Below are positions 38,361 to 49,764 of a stretch of DNA of 64,000 bases, piece after piece. Each line of letters opens with the position of its first letter. Position 1 is the stretch's first letter. This DNA comes from Chromobotia macracanthus (Eukaryota; Chordata; Actinopteri; Cypriniformes; Botiidae). The notes under the pieces were generated by a model, which worked only from the letters and a program-made list of their open reading frames with translations, was not told the DNA's origin and searched no databases. Both the position numbers and the translations under genes were made by a program. The stretch covers positions 7,982,501-8,046,500 of the forward strand of contig JAZGTH010000002.1 of assembly GCA_036877525.1 (NCBI GenBank). Reading direction: 5' to 3'.

Positions 38361-39948
38361 CCCCTACCTGCATTGTGCTTGCCTGCGCAGGCTGCTTCTG
38401 TTTACTGCACCCATGGGAAGAAAAGAGGAGAGGGGAGAACAAAACAACATGGAGACAGATGAACATGATGCGTACAAATGACAGAATGGAAAAATCAGTG
38501 AAGTGGAAAGAAAATCAAAAAGATCTACATGCTAACAAATACAATGGCTTGTGGCAGTTTGCAGATGACTATGCATTAGCGCTTATGTATGTATGAACAG
38601 AAGATGAAACCATTATTTGGATAAAAACTAGCCTGTAATGGCAAGAATAATTAGGGCTGAGGGACAGAAAGGCTGCACTGGATATAATCATCATTTAAAA
38701 GACCGAACAAAATGTCAGGTACAACAGGTCTGCACAAACAGGTTTAAGCAATTTTCAACAATGGTGCACTAATTCATGATAAGATATCTGCTAAAGTAAA
38801 AAGCTACTGGGTTTTAGAATTAAATTATGATAACACTGAATGGCCAAGTGCTTTAAAGGCGACTAACTTCACTAATCTGAAATAAACAAAGGCAAATGCA
38901 ATTTACCAATTTTCACAGACCTAATTACATGCAACAGGGAGCAAATTATATTAAAATATATATGAGAAAGTGAAGAGGGAGAGAGACAGAGAGAAACAAA
39001 ATTCATAATTGTTACATTGCTCATCATGTTACATTGTTTTACAGGTTAATAAAACAGTAATGAGCAAAGCAGGAGCCTGAGAACGTGTCTGAAAATGTGT
39101 TTTGAGAAGGAACAGGCTTGCAGTCTGACAGTGAGATGGAGGGGTTTGGAAGTAAAGCAGGAGATGCTAGAGAAGGCCGTGGGTGGGTGACTGTGTCACA
39201 TTTTGGAGTGGATAAAAAAAGAAAAGCTCAGGGAAATATTACTCCAAAGAATAACAAGGAAACTCAAAACTGCAAAAATGGTAATCTACCCCAAGCTTTA
39301 ATAAAAGAACGCAGAAGCGAGGCTGGTTCATACATTATTACCCGTCCTATTGCATAAAATTCAAATGAAGACAGTTTGAACCCTGCTAGACAAGCAAATT
39401 AATATATTCATTGATTTCTGGAGTCAAGTCAATGGGTCTAGTGAGGCCTGTCCTGCAGCATCACAGGGCGAGACTGGGTGTCCTTCCTCAACCAATCAGA
39501 AAACAGAACTCAAGTTATGTGCAGTACAACTGGGTGTATAAACGATCCTACAGATCCTCAAATCATCACACGAATGAAGGGCTGCGAAACGTCTGTGTCA
39601 TATTTACCATTGCTTTGGGTTGCACACACGACCAGGATCTCATAAATATTCTAAAGGGGAGTTGTGCAAAAATCAAATTTGTTTCCTGGGCAGCTTCTGT
39701 GCTGTGAAATGTGGCTTTTCTTCCTGACATTACACAAATCACAAGCATGGCTGGAGACCGACTTCGATAAAAATAAGTGTGCGCTTCATTATTGTTGAAT
39801 GTCACTGTTTATATAATTATTTAAGAATTTCTTTATATTGGAGCAGTGTTCCTGCCTCTCATGGCCATCTGTCCACAGTGAGGTATTGCTTGCCTGTTCT
39901 ATTATAGTGGCCCTGAAGGGGGGCCGAAGAGGCTGGACCAGCTCTCAC

Positions 39949-40018
39949 CTTCTGTTGATGGTGGAGAACACCCTGCGGGCAGTCTCCAGTCGGTCCTGTC
40001 CACAGGGACTCAGACCTT
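39949..40018 (-). CDS. ccser1: CCSER1 internal exon (likely)
   Basis: A 70-bp segment with acceptor gccctgacag and a strong donor AGAAG|GTGAGA on the minus strand. The frame entered in phase 1 reads GLSPCGQDRLETARRVFSTI. As recalled, the human protein has a GL-x-x-KRLET segment at the corresponding place, just after its DKSTQTE motif, which supports this being a real exon. A problem remains. The exon enters in phase 1 and leaves in phase 2, while the preceding exon at 47.26 kb ends in phase 0 and the terminal exon begins in phase 0. Either two small exons were missed, or this exon is a cassette or is decaying. Skipping it keeps the frame open. Confidence 0.55.
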
Positions 40019-43000
40019 CTGTCAGGGCTTAAGATCACAGTTTTTACCTTGACAAAGTTATCATGGTCATGTTTATACAGGCTAGTGGAGCAAAAGAAAA
40101 AGTGCTTTAAAAAAAGAAGAAAGGACAAAAAGGTGGCCTCCTTTCCTCAGTGGACAGGAAGCTAATGACAAAGTATTTGAGAATGAGAACGATTCTTGAA
40201 TGATTCTTTAAAGGTATACCGCCTAAAATTGGTCTCTTAGGAAGGTACAACCATCAAATGGCATGCAAAGGATTGTGGTTAATTATACTGTATATTTTTT
40301 CATGGGAACCAGTGGTGGGGCCTTAATGTTTATCACCTTGTCTTTCCCACTAAGTTTTCATGCTTCCTAATTTTCGTCACCAATTGTAATTTTGCGCTGT
40401 AATTCAGACGTAGTCTCACAAGCCAGACTTTTGGCTATCAACATAATAAGCCTGACTATGTCTGGTGCATGTTCTAGTTTATTTTCTGTGGAAGGTCATT
40501 TAAATTATAGTGACGTGTAAAAGTGCTGTTCTGCAGATAACACAGAAGAAATTACTACATCCAGAAATAATAAGTCTTCTTAATAAAAACATGATGCCAT
40601 GAACCTCGCAAACTTACTGTACTTATGCAACAAACTTGAATGAAACTACTGTCACACATTATAACTGCCTATGCTCTTCTAAACAAAATTCAAACATGGT
40701 GAACAAATGATCAAATGATAAAAGACAAAACTCAGTGTACAGTACAATCTGCATTAGACTATGTAAAGCAGGAAATATACAAGCATTTAAAAAAAAAACA
40801 TGCTTCTATCATGCTTCTTATCTCTAGGTGTTTCTGACACTGACAGTAAGGTTTGTGGGACCTTTGACCTTCATCTCAACCAATACTACCAGATTCGCAT
40901 CCTTCATACCCTTATCTCCATTTACAGTCTGACAAAGACATGCCTACAGTGTTTTTAAGCTTTACTTCCTGCTGGTGCATGTTCTCAGATCACTGTAGTA
41001 CCCACACATTCACACCTGATGCTTTTTCAACAGAAGTCCAGATGGAGGGCCATTGTAATAGCCGGCTGTGTCGCCGCCTCTCTAACAACCACCAAAGCAC
41101 TTTTAATCTACAACCCCTCCATGTTAAACCTAACCTAACCCTTATTTGGCTAAGTTTTAGCAAGTTTACCACCTCTTCTCATCTCAATGGTATCACTCTT
41201 TTCATCACTCTTCTATTACTTCACCAGACACTCTTTTTTCACATAATTCTATTGTGACTCACTTTCTTGATTTTCCATGACTTCTTTAGCCATGAGGACA
41301 CACAACACTTTGTTGCTACTGGCAACAAAGCCGTTCAGAGTATGTGCATTCTTCCAAAGGATGATATCTGAGAATAATAACTCCAATTAATAATAGAGAT
41401 TATGATTATAGCTGCAGTAGTGTTTGTTCTAATAGTATTTGTTGCATTGCTGGCTTTCTTTATTTAAAATGCTTCTAAGACAAATAACACGAAGAGGTAT
41501 CAAACTTTAAATAACTTATTTCAGGACGTTCTCTTCTGGTTTCGGATGTGTAGCCTACCTAAAGACAATAAAATGCTATTAAGCTAAGCAATTGTTTTTT
41601 TACAATATGAAATTGTATTTTACTCAATTTTACAATTTACAATATTTAAAGGGATAAAATCAGCAATTGATTGAAATGATTCTTGCCACTATCATAGCAG
41701 CCCTACATGATATCTTAATTACTGGCAATGAGAACCAGTAGACAGAGAGAGAAGTGGTGGCTCTGACCACCTGATTACATCCTGGCTCCTGTCCAGCTTA
41801 TCTCATTCTTGTCCCGCGCAAAACAGACCTGAGCTACACTTCAAATGCTCACTTGCCATGACAGACTCGTAAACTCCTGGGGTGTTTATCACAGAGAGGG
41901 CGGAAAGGGAAAAATTACAACACTTCAGACTAAATATGATACACTTCAGATGCAGGTTGGGGTAACGAATCAAAGCTAACAGGGGCTGCTGGAGCTCGGC
42001 ATGCTTTTATAAATAAAAATAAACAAATAAAGATGAGTTCTGGCAAAAACATGAAAGACCACACTGCTAAGAGACAGTGTTCTGCTAATTAAACACTAAC
42101 AAAAGAACGGATCGCAGCTCATTCCGGCCCGCAGATCCCTTTGCTGGAATGGCATCAGTATTGTCCCAGGTGTTCCTCTACCAGCTAACAAATAGGTCAA
42201 TATTGCCAAGTAACAGAACAGATACTCTCTTTCTGTGCCATGTTTTTTTCACTTTGTAAAGCATTACGGCAGACGCAATTGTACATATCAATATAAACAC
42301 ACAAATAGGATCAAAGCATCAGAGTCTCTCTCCTTCACCACAGAAAGCTTCCCCACCTGAGTAAACACAGAGCTTTCATCTTCCCATTCCGGTTGCCCCG
42401 GGCTCCCGAAATGCTGGGTTACTCTTTTGCTGTCTGCACGGATTACAATGCTACGCACACGGGCCACGTACACGCACACGGCGTGTGTGTGCTTCCTCAA
42501 ACTTCCTTTCAAGCTTCTAGAATTAATAAGTTTTGGATTCGGAACAGGCAGACACAATGCCACGCATCAGATGCAGATTGGAAGTACTGGCAATGGCTAA
42601 GGCTGGATGTGAGTAATATACTATATGATGGACAATCAGAAAGCTCCAAATAAAAACACAAAAGAGATAATATGCAAAGCAACTGTCAGGCGTGCAGATG
42701 GTATTTCAAAGCAATCTTCAAGTGGTATTTGTGAGTGTGGCCATCGAAACAGGACGGCTGGTGTACTTCCAAGTGTGGAGTATCCAACAGTGCACAGTGA
42801 TAACCTGCCCTGAATATCTGAAGGAGAAAGGAACCGAGATAAACAGACAGGAAGATAAGAAAAGACAAGCAACAAGTAAAGGATAAATGTACCGTCGGCC
42901 AGTCATTATCATGAAATAAACCCCAAAGGGTGGTCTTGTATCATCCTGAAGGGATTTATTTTGTGATATTTACAATAGTTATTACATGACTGCATACAAA

Positions 43001-45036
43001 ATGAAATCAATAAATAAATACAACCGAATAGTGATTTGAGTTGAAATGATTAACTTAAACCTTCAGCTAAGAAAACAGTCCTATATTACAATATTTAATT
43101 ATTCATCATTAATAATTTACAATAAAATGACTTGTAGATAACAGTGCTTATAAACTATTTCAAACTTGCTTTGATATGAAAAGAGAAAAACTGCTATACA
43201 ATACTAGGACCATACAGATAAAACGGTATGGGTTTTACAAATATCTGAATATGCACATATATATCTGAATATGCAGTGATTGACCAATCAGAATCAAGCA
43301 TTCCAGTGAGTCATGTAATAATGGGATAAAGGTTTGTGTCAGGCGCAGGTTTGTGGGCCTGTCAAAAGGGCCAAAGGAGAGAGTGTTGAGGCAAGTGAGA
43401 ACAAAACCTTGCCAGAACATCATGCCATGCTCTGGTGGAAACATCTCAAAACACACTGAGTTAACTCACACGCCCTTCTGTAAGAGGACCCTGCAGAAGC
43501 GCTGCTTTGAGAACAGCCCTGAAAGCAAAGCATATATCTTTGAAGCACATCTTGCAGGCAACCACACACAACACAATAGACAGGAACAAGAGACAACTTG
43601 GCCAGCGAGGCAGGCCTTGTACTTCTCTCAGAGGTTGTATACACATCATTAATTCACCTCACATATTTACTGTGTCACATTAATGCATTGGCTAGAGTTT
43701 ATCTGTATATCCACTGCCCCTCTAGGTCACTAAATCCACTGAAGATGTTTTAGAATGCTGCCAAAATCAGTGAAAGATAAGCCATTAAAACTTGATGGGT
43801 CAAGGTAAAACCATCATGAAGGATGACTTCTCTATTCAGAAGCCCATTCACCTTGGGCCATTTCCACCCAGGAGCGAGCAGACAGAGCTTGAGGAGTGGC
43901 AAAGGCCAGTTCAGACTGCGGAGGTCTCACAGCTGGCATTACATCACGCAGTATGGGGTCTCAGTCACTACCGTACTGCTCCTGTTCAGTGGATGTGCTT
44001 TAGGTAGAGTCATGGTAAAGAGCTACAAGCTGGAAGTGGAAGATAATTTCCCCAAGTAAATATGGATTTAAATGGCCTTCACAGAACTGAGAGGAAGAGA
44101 CTAAGAGCATCCCAGCTAACAGGGAATGTTCTCACAATTCTGGCTAATGTTGTCTAACAGTTCTCTCAAAGTTTGTTACTTAATGAAAGCATTAGGGGAA
44201 TATTCTTACAACCTTCACATCAAATCACATCAAAAGGTAAACAGGAAGTTATGTTTACATAAATTAATATGTCTAAAAGATTTCAAAATGAAATAAAATT
44301 CCAGTAACAAATGACAAATAAAATATCTAACTTGTACATCAAAAGTACAAAAACAATAAATGATTTCAGATCTTCATGAAACAGGCTTGAAACGCCTTTC
44401 ACCAGCGTTGATAAGCTGAAAAGCAGAACAGTGGGAGATATCCAGTATGCTCCATTAACAAGTGTCCTCCAGCTATATAAAGCTGACCACTGATCAATCT
44501 CTCTCACTGGTATAGCTCCAACTGTTTTTTTGTAAGCATCAAAAAAATGACTTATTCTGGCTGAAAGGGGGTTCCATTTGGCTAAATATTCAAGCATTTT
44601 AATAAGAACTGTCACTTCTATAAGAAAGATTTATGACTGTAAGGGAAATAACACAAAAAACAGAAGCTAATCCATAAAACTTCATATCTCAGCTAGGGAA
44701 GGGAGGGATGCCAGAGCAAATGAGCTCTTAAGTGCCTTTTCATTTAAATAGCTGAACGGCAGTATGGAGGGCAGAGCTTAATATTAACTGGCTTAGACCG
44801 GCATAATAAAGCTGTGTAAACAGACATAACAGCAGAGAGAGAGACATCTTATAGGAGGGAAAATAAAAGACCTTTCAGCAGGTCCTGAGGTGACCATCAC
44901 AGCTACAAGAAAAATTAAGGTCTCAAAGTGATAAATTCAAATGATATAAACTGTTTGTAATTTAAAATTTCTACTAAAATTGCTACAGTAAAAATCTGTT
45001 AATTAGTCACCTCAAGTTACCATACAATAAAATGTA

Positions 45037-45265
45037 CACTACCAGTCAAAAGTTTGGAAACACTTGACTGAAATGTCAGATTAAAAGATTTTTAAGACAT
45101 TTGATTAAACGTTAAAAATGTAAAAATAAAAATTATAATCTATAATATAATCTAAAGTTATATTTTTGTTATTTTATAGTTTTGATAAGTTTACTATTAT
45201 TCATAAATTAAAACAAAATATGAACAAAGAAAAAGTAAGTGTTTCCAAACTTTTGACTGGTAGTG
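45037..45265. mobile_element. Tc1/mariner-type MITE with perfect 29-bp TIRs
   Basis: The left end cactaccagtcaaaagttt (29-bp repeat at 45037-45065) is the exact reverse complement of 45237-45265. The element is flanked by TA on both sides (45035-45036 and 45266-45267), the target duplication of Tc1/mariner insertion. The 229 bp are very AT-rich and encode nothing, so it is a non-autonomous element moved by a transposase supplied elsewhere. Its ends differ from those of the 57.3-kb Tc1 element, so that element was not its source. Perfect ends suggest a fairly recent insertion. Confidence 0.92.
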
Positions 45266-45530
45266 TACATTTTTACATTAATATAATTTTTAACTTCACA
45301 TTAAATGTAACTGTTTTGTGCTCAGATGTTTTCTCTATGTGTGGCTAATATTGTGCAAGTGGAAGTCTGCCAACCACGTCCCCAGTTTTTACTGTATATT
45401 TACAGTACACTATATGAAAATATTGCTCAGTGAGTGCGCTTCACCAGAGCATTATACATCATTCTGCCATACTACGCATCATTTCTCCTGCTCTTGGACA
45501 GGTGAGCAGGTTGGCCCCTATCCATCTCAC

Positions 45531-45731
45531 TGTGTCTCTTTGTCCTGACAGGAGCCCCTCTGCGTGAACCTGCTCCTTCCCGCTGCACAGACTGAGAGGA
45601 CTTTGAGATGGGGGAGACTGTGACTGCGAGCCCAGCCAAGCATCGGTGTCCGGTGCTTCTGAAAGAGGCCAGTCGGGCCCCCTGGTGCACTGTGACTCAA
45701 CAGAGGGCACCGAAAACCTCTCTTCCTCTTG
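45531..45731 (-). CDS. ccser1: Tentative CCSER1 exon (serine-rich)
   Basis: A 201-bp open segment, phase 0 at both ends, so it would fit between the 47.26-kb exon and the terminal exon without breaking the frame. It would encode 67 residues that start QEEERFSVPSVESQ and include a Ser/Pro/Gln patch GSQSQSPPSQSPLSL. The composition suits CCSER1, and GC content is above that of its surroundings. The splice sites are the weak point: the acceptor is gaaag|CAA without a close pyrimidine tract, and the donor is ACA|GTGAGA. A much better acceptor (ctctctccag, near 45756-45765) lies upstream, but every frame from it soon meets a stop. As recalled, human CCSER1 has no clear counterpart at this position. 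It could instead belong to the coding-like segment just upstream. Confidence 0.35.
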
Positions 45732-45742
45732 CTTTCAGCTAA

Positions 45743-46135
45743 TTAGCTCAGCTGGAGAGAGAAGCAGGGTGCTCCAGAAAAAAAAGACGAAAGAGAGAAA
45801 GAACAAGTGTTAAAAAAAGGAAACAGATGACCTCCTCCAGTTGAAGCTGCCTTAGAAATAGCTGACCCACTTGTAGACACACTTTCGGATATTTGCGTGT
45901 CCTCAATGCGGTAACCCATATAGCGGGTGTAGTCTACATAGGACAGGGTGGAAATGCAGAACTCATCTCTTGCTGTGCGGGGTGAAAGAACGATGGCATG
46001 CATGGTGTTCAGAAAGCCTGAGGGTCTTGTGCTCACACACGTGCGCTCGTTCACCACCGGCACATCTGAGGCAGACAGGAAGAAGATCCGCCCACATCCT
46101 CCCACGCGACCATTTCCACGCTTCCATGCTACCAA
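45743..46135 (-). other. Unassigned coding-like segment (exon or pseudogene)
   Basis: An open frame of 130 codons whose first 90 or so use many G/C-ending codons, unlike the surrounding intron. The core includes DVPVVNERTCVSTRPSGF, then SPRTARDEFCISTL and YVDYTRYMGYRIEDTQ, which reads like a folded protein domain and not random translation. A good acceptor (cttcctgtctgcctcag) precedes the core, giving an exon start at 46065. Possible donors are GAG|GTCATC ending at 45832, or ACAA|GTGGGT slightly earlier. Beyond that the frame runs into a pyrimidine-rich stretch and is probably not coding. I do not recognise the protein. It is not a known part of CCSER1 and the entry phase (1) does not match the upstream CCSER1 exon. 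It may be an exon of a nested gene, or a recent partial gene copy. Confidence 0.35.
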
Positions 46136-47259
46136 TGCTAGTTTGGCATTGGAACAGAAAAAAGCCGGCTTGCTGCGAAAAAGCCGCTTATCTAATGCAA
46201 CAGCTACATAATGAGCACTCCTAATATTTCAGATTTTTAGAGCACTTTTCATCAACAGCGTTCAACGCCAAGGTCTGATGTGATGAGAGACAACGCATTA
46301 GTACCACGATAGCCACAGAATGGATTATCAAGCAATCTGAAAAAGCTATCTGAATTCACATCACATACACATATTAGCTGTAACAAAAAGCGCAAAGTCT
46401 GAAGAGATGTTAAATGCCAGGGGAAAAATGGACTGTGTCACCACAGCAGTCCAGCTAAAAGCCATTTGGACGTAAAGGAGCTGAAGGAATACTGATGGGG
46501 CCGCTGTCAGGGCCCTTTAACTCAGGGGACATAATTTATGACAGAAATCTAAAAAGAGAACCTCCATCGTGATTCTTAACCATCAGCAAGCAAACAAATT
46601 CAATTTATTAAAGCTAAGCTCATCACAAACAGCACGAATGCTGAAAGATGCCAAGGAGATTTGCAAAAACACTACTGTATCTCTCAACAGTGGCAATAGC
46701 TTTAGATCAAGCCATCAAATGTTATTTAGTGTTCTTATAAGCAAGTGTCACAAAACATCATTACAACATTAACCGTGAGAGGACTTAAAGGATTTAAATG
46801 CGGGCTTTTGTAAAATCTGATGCGTTTGCATTAATCTGTCAATGAGTCATTTAAAGTTTGATGCACATAAATGAGAACAGCTTGCTGATTCACTACTATA
46901 CGGCACAGCATCTGTTGTGGCTACTTTTAAGAGGTATCTATATGAACTAATTTTGAAAAAAGGTAAAAACAAAACAAATAAAGAGCATTGGACAAGGGCA
47001 GGAAAAAGTGTGATATCCAATTATGAAAAAGTAGACAACCTGATAAAAGCAAACATGTGTCTGAGACCACAATCTCCATTGTAACACTTCCTCCAAAAAT
47101 TGAGAATCAACTTTCAATGCCCTTTAATAAAAGTCAGTGAAATAAAAAAGACAGATGTGCGATCAGTATTCAATTAGAAAAACTAGATCCAACTCAGTGA
47201 CCTCGGAACATTAGCAGCGTCGTCAGGAGCTTGCGTACCTTGTTTTAATGGGCACTCAC

Positions 47260-47337
47260 CTCTGAGACTATAACATCTGTCTGAGTGGTTTTGTCAGTTT
47301 TTTGGCAAAGAGTTTTCTGAGCAGCACAAGCAGTTTC
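47260..47337 (-). CDS. ccser1: CCSER1 internal exon (DKTTQTD motif)
   Basis: A 78-bp exon, phase 0 at both ends, coding 26 residues: ETACAAQKTLCQKTDKTTQT followed by DVIVSE. The acceptor is ttttttatag and the donor is GAG|GTGAGT, both strong. As recalled, human CCSER1 has a matching segment after the coiled coil, ending in DKSTQTE. It continues the coiled-coil exon at 49.68 kb, which also ends in phase 0. Confidence 0.8.
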
Positions 47338-49680
47338 CTATAAAAAAAGTGTAAAATATAGTATTAATTTGTGTTCCATAGTTGTACTATTTACTAGTTT
47401 TACTACTTTACTATTAAAGCCTAAACCAGCCTAATCTGGTTTGTTGGTTTTAACAGATCTCCCAACTTTGTCAGACTGATTTGGTTTGCTGGCTTTAGAA
47501 AGGTTTTGGACACTTGGAAAGCTTGCCGACTGGATAAGCCAACTGAACTGAAACCAGCTGTTTTAACAACTGGTTTAAGTTCATTTAAGCAGTTTTTTTT
47601 CTGCAGGTTAGAGCCATGACACAGCACTGTTATATCACAGCCGAATAGCTAAATCAAAATATTTCAGGTCACATTCATATCAGCTTTATCATCAGAAAAT
47701 GTTGAGTCTTGACTTTGAATATCAAACAGGCTTAATCCCCCTCTCGAACGCGGCAAAATGGCAGACTAATAAAAATAAGAAATATGGTGCAGCAAAATTT
47801 AGGGCTGCCATACTTCATTAATGACATTCAATAAAGACAGTAAAAATTGACAAAGACGAGCCTGGCCAGCAGGCTGCCAGCTTCACCGGTGAGTATTATT
47901 TTATGACTTTTTGTAATGATTTATTAAGCTATTGTGGCCGCAATTTTTACCCCTAAAAATAGAGCATAGGTCTCTGGGCGGCTGAGTCTCTATAGTGATG
48001 ATGTCAATGACTAAATATTCAGTGGCGATCCCGATGTCAGCTACACTACACATATGTTTAAACATATGTTCAATAATGAGCTCATTAAATTCAGAGTGTC
48101 CAGACTTCACAGGAGAAAAAAATAACCACTAAAGTCCTCTGGCTAAAACTCACATCACAGAGAATTGAAAACACTGTGTTCTCAACTGCAGTGAGCTCTG
48201 TGGTATTTACCAACAAGCTATTTTCTGAGAGAAAAAGTGTGACCTTCAGAGAGTGCTGAACACATTTTCTGAATTCAGTCCTCGAAAAGTAGATAACGAC
48301 ATTACCAGTGCAGACTTCTACATAGTCTTGTGCAGCCAAATCTTTTCATTGAAAATCTACAACAGAATCTACAAGTCAGGTGATCATTTAAACCTGTAAT
48401 TTGGGTGAAACAATAAAGGGTTTTCTGATGTCAAAGTGACCTGAATTCATTTATTTTCAACAAGCTGTCGAATTCTGGCAACTTTCTACAAAGTTGACGA
48501 CAACCAATAGCAATGCAGATAGGTTTTTTCTGACCAATAAAGTTGGAACGTCTACTAGTGACCAGCAGCCTAGAGACTTCAGTTATTTAAAGTCCCCTTG
48601 CTAGGTCTTGAGCACTTCCTCTTGTCCAATCAGAAGGTAGCAGCAATAGATAAGACATACAAATCATAAATATCAGTCAGGGATTGTTTGAAACATTATG
48701 AGCTTTGTTTGTCCTTTTGCTTTTACAACCTCTTTAGTGCCCTCTACCGTTTTTATTTGTCCTACCCCTCCTCTGCGCTTATCACACCATCCCATCCCTT
48801 TGCTCCAAGACCATCAGTCTATAAATCTGAGATGGACCTGTCATATTTCTCCTTCACTCGTCTTTCGTCTTGCTGCTGGGAATGGGAACATTAATGCGTC
48901 TCACAGTGCATGTAAAGCATGTGACGAGCTGTTTACTGCACAGTAAGTGAGTCTATCAAATATAATCTCAGTTCAGAGGAAATGGCTAAGCAGCATCTCC
49001 ATAACTTTCTAATACGAGTGCTGGGAGAGGGAGAGTGTGTGAAACCAACAGAACAGGTTAGCCAAGTATAAAAACTGTGTCATTATTTACTCAATCATTT
49101 TGGTACAGGCCTGTATGCTGGTATTTTTAAAGTGGAACGCAAAGATTCAGTTTTTCATGAAACTAGTTGCACTATAAAAGTACAGCAAGTGGTTGATATG
49201 ACTTATGTGCTATATTTTTCTGTATAGTTTTCTGTAGCAATATGACAGCTTTTGTGAATTAGATTGTAATTTATTACATTCGTATAATCTATATTCGGTT
49301 TTTCATCACACAAAGCTATTGTAAGATTTGAAATCATTGAGTTGGATACACTGCCTTTATGGTAAAAGTTTCAGAGCTTGACAGTTCACTATAAACTCTG
49401 TATGGCAAAAAGTGGTGATTGTTAAAAAATTGTTTCATGTCATACTAATTTGGAACAACATGAGACACTGTAACTCTTTGATGAACCCTTTGATGAGAAC
49501 TGTCCTGTACATTATTTATAATTCAGGTACATTAGCCAAATGACAATGTAGAAACAGAACCTGTTTTTGTGATCTTGTGAATTTCTGAAGACTGTTTTTA
49601 TCTCCCAAAAAACAGCACTGCTTTGATTATGAAATCAAAAGAGGCGTTACGTTCGAATTCTGAAATGTTTAAAATCTCAC
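47338..49680 (-). other. ccser1: CCSER1 intron
   Basis: A 2.3-kb intron between the coiled-coil exon and the DKTTQTD exon. It contains a 20-bp palindrome at 48050-48069. No other gene or complete mobile element was seen. Confidence 0.75.
48050..48069. repeat. 20-bp perfect palindrome
   Basis: acatatgttt followed directly by its exact reverse complement. AT-rich and without an obvious function. Confidence 0.9.
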
Positions 49681-49764
49681 CAGCTCTGCTTGTAGTCGAA
49701 GAATGAGTTCGTCTCTCTCCTTCAGCTGCTGTAGCAGGAACTGGTTTTCTTCTCTCCCAGGATC
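49681..49764 (-). CDS. ccser1: CCSER1 internal exon (coiled coil)
   Basis: An 84-bp exon, phase 0 at both ends, coding 28 residues that start DPGREENQFLLQQLKERDEL. The leucines and charged residues follow a heptad-like spacing, marking the coiled coil that names the protein. As recalled, the human segment has LQLKEKDELI in the same place. The acceptor is ttgtgtttag and the donor is CTG|GTGAGA. Confidence 0.85.

Larger units (their letters stand above)
40019..47259 (-). other. ccser1: CCSER1 intron region between the 47.26- and 40.0-kb exons
   Basis: Mostly non-coding. It holds a perfect-ended Tc1-type MITE (45037-45265), a tentative CCSER1 exon (45531-45731) and an unassigned coding-like segment (45743-46135). 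I see no other gene; the many short open frames near 42.3-43.7 kb lack motifs and splice signals. Confidence 0.65.
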
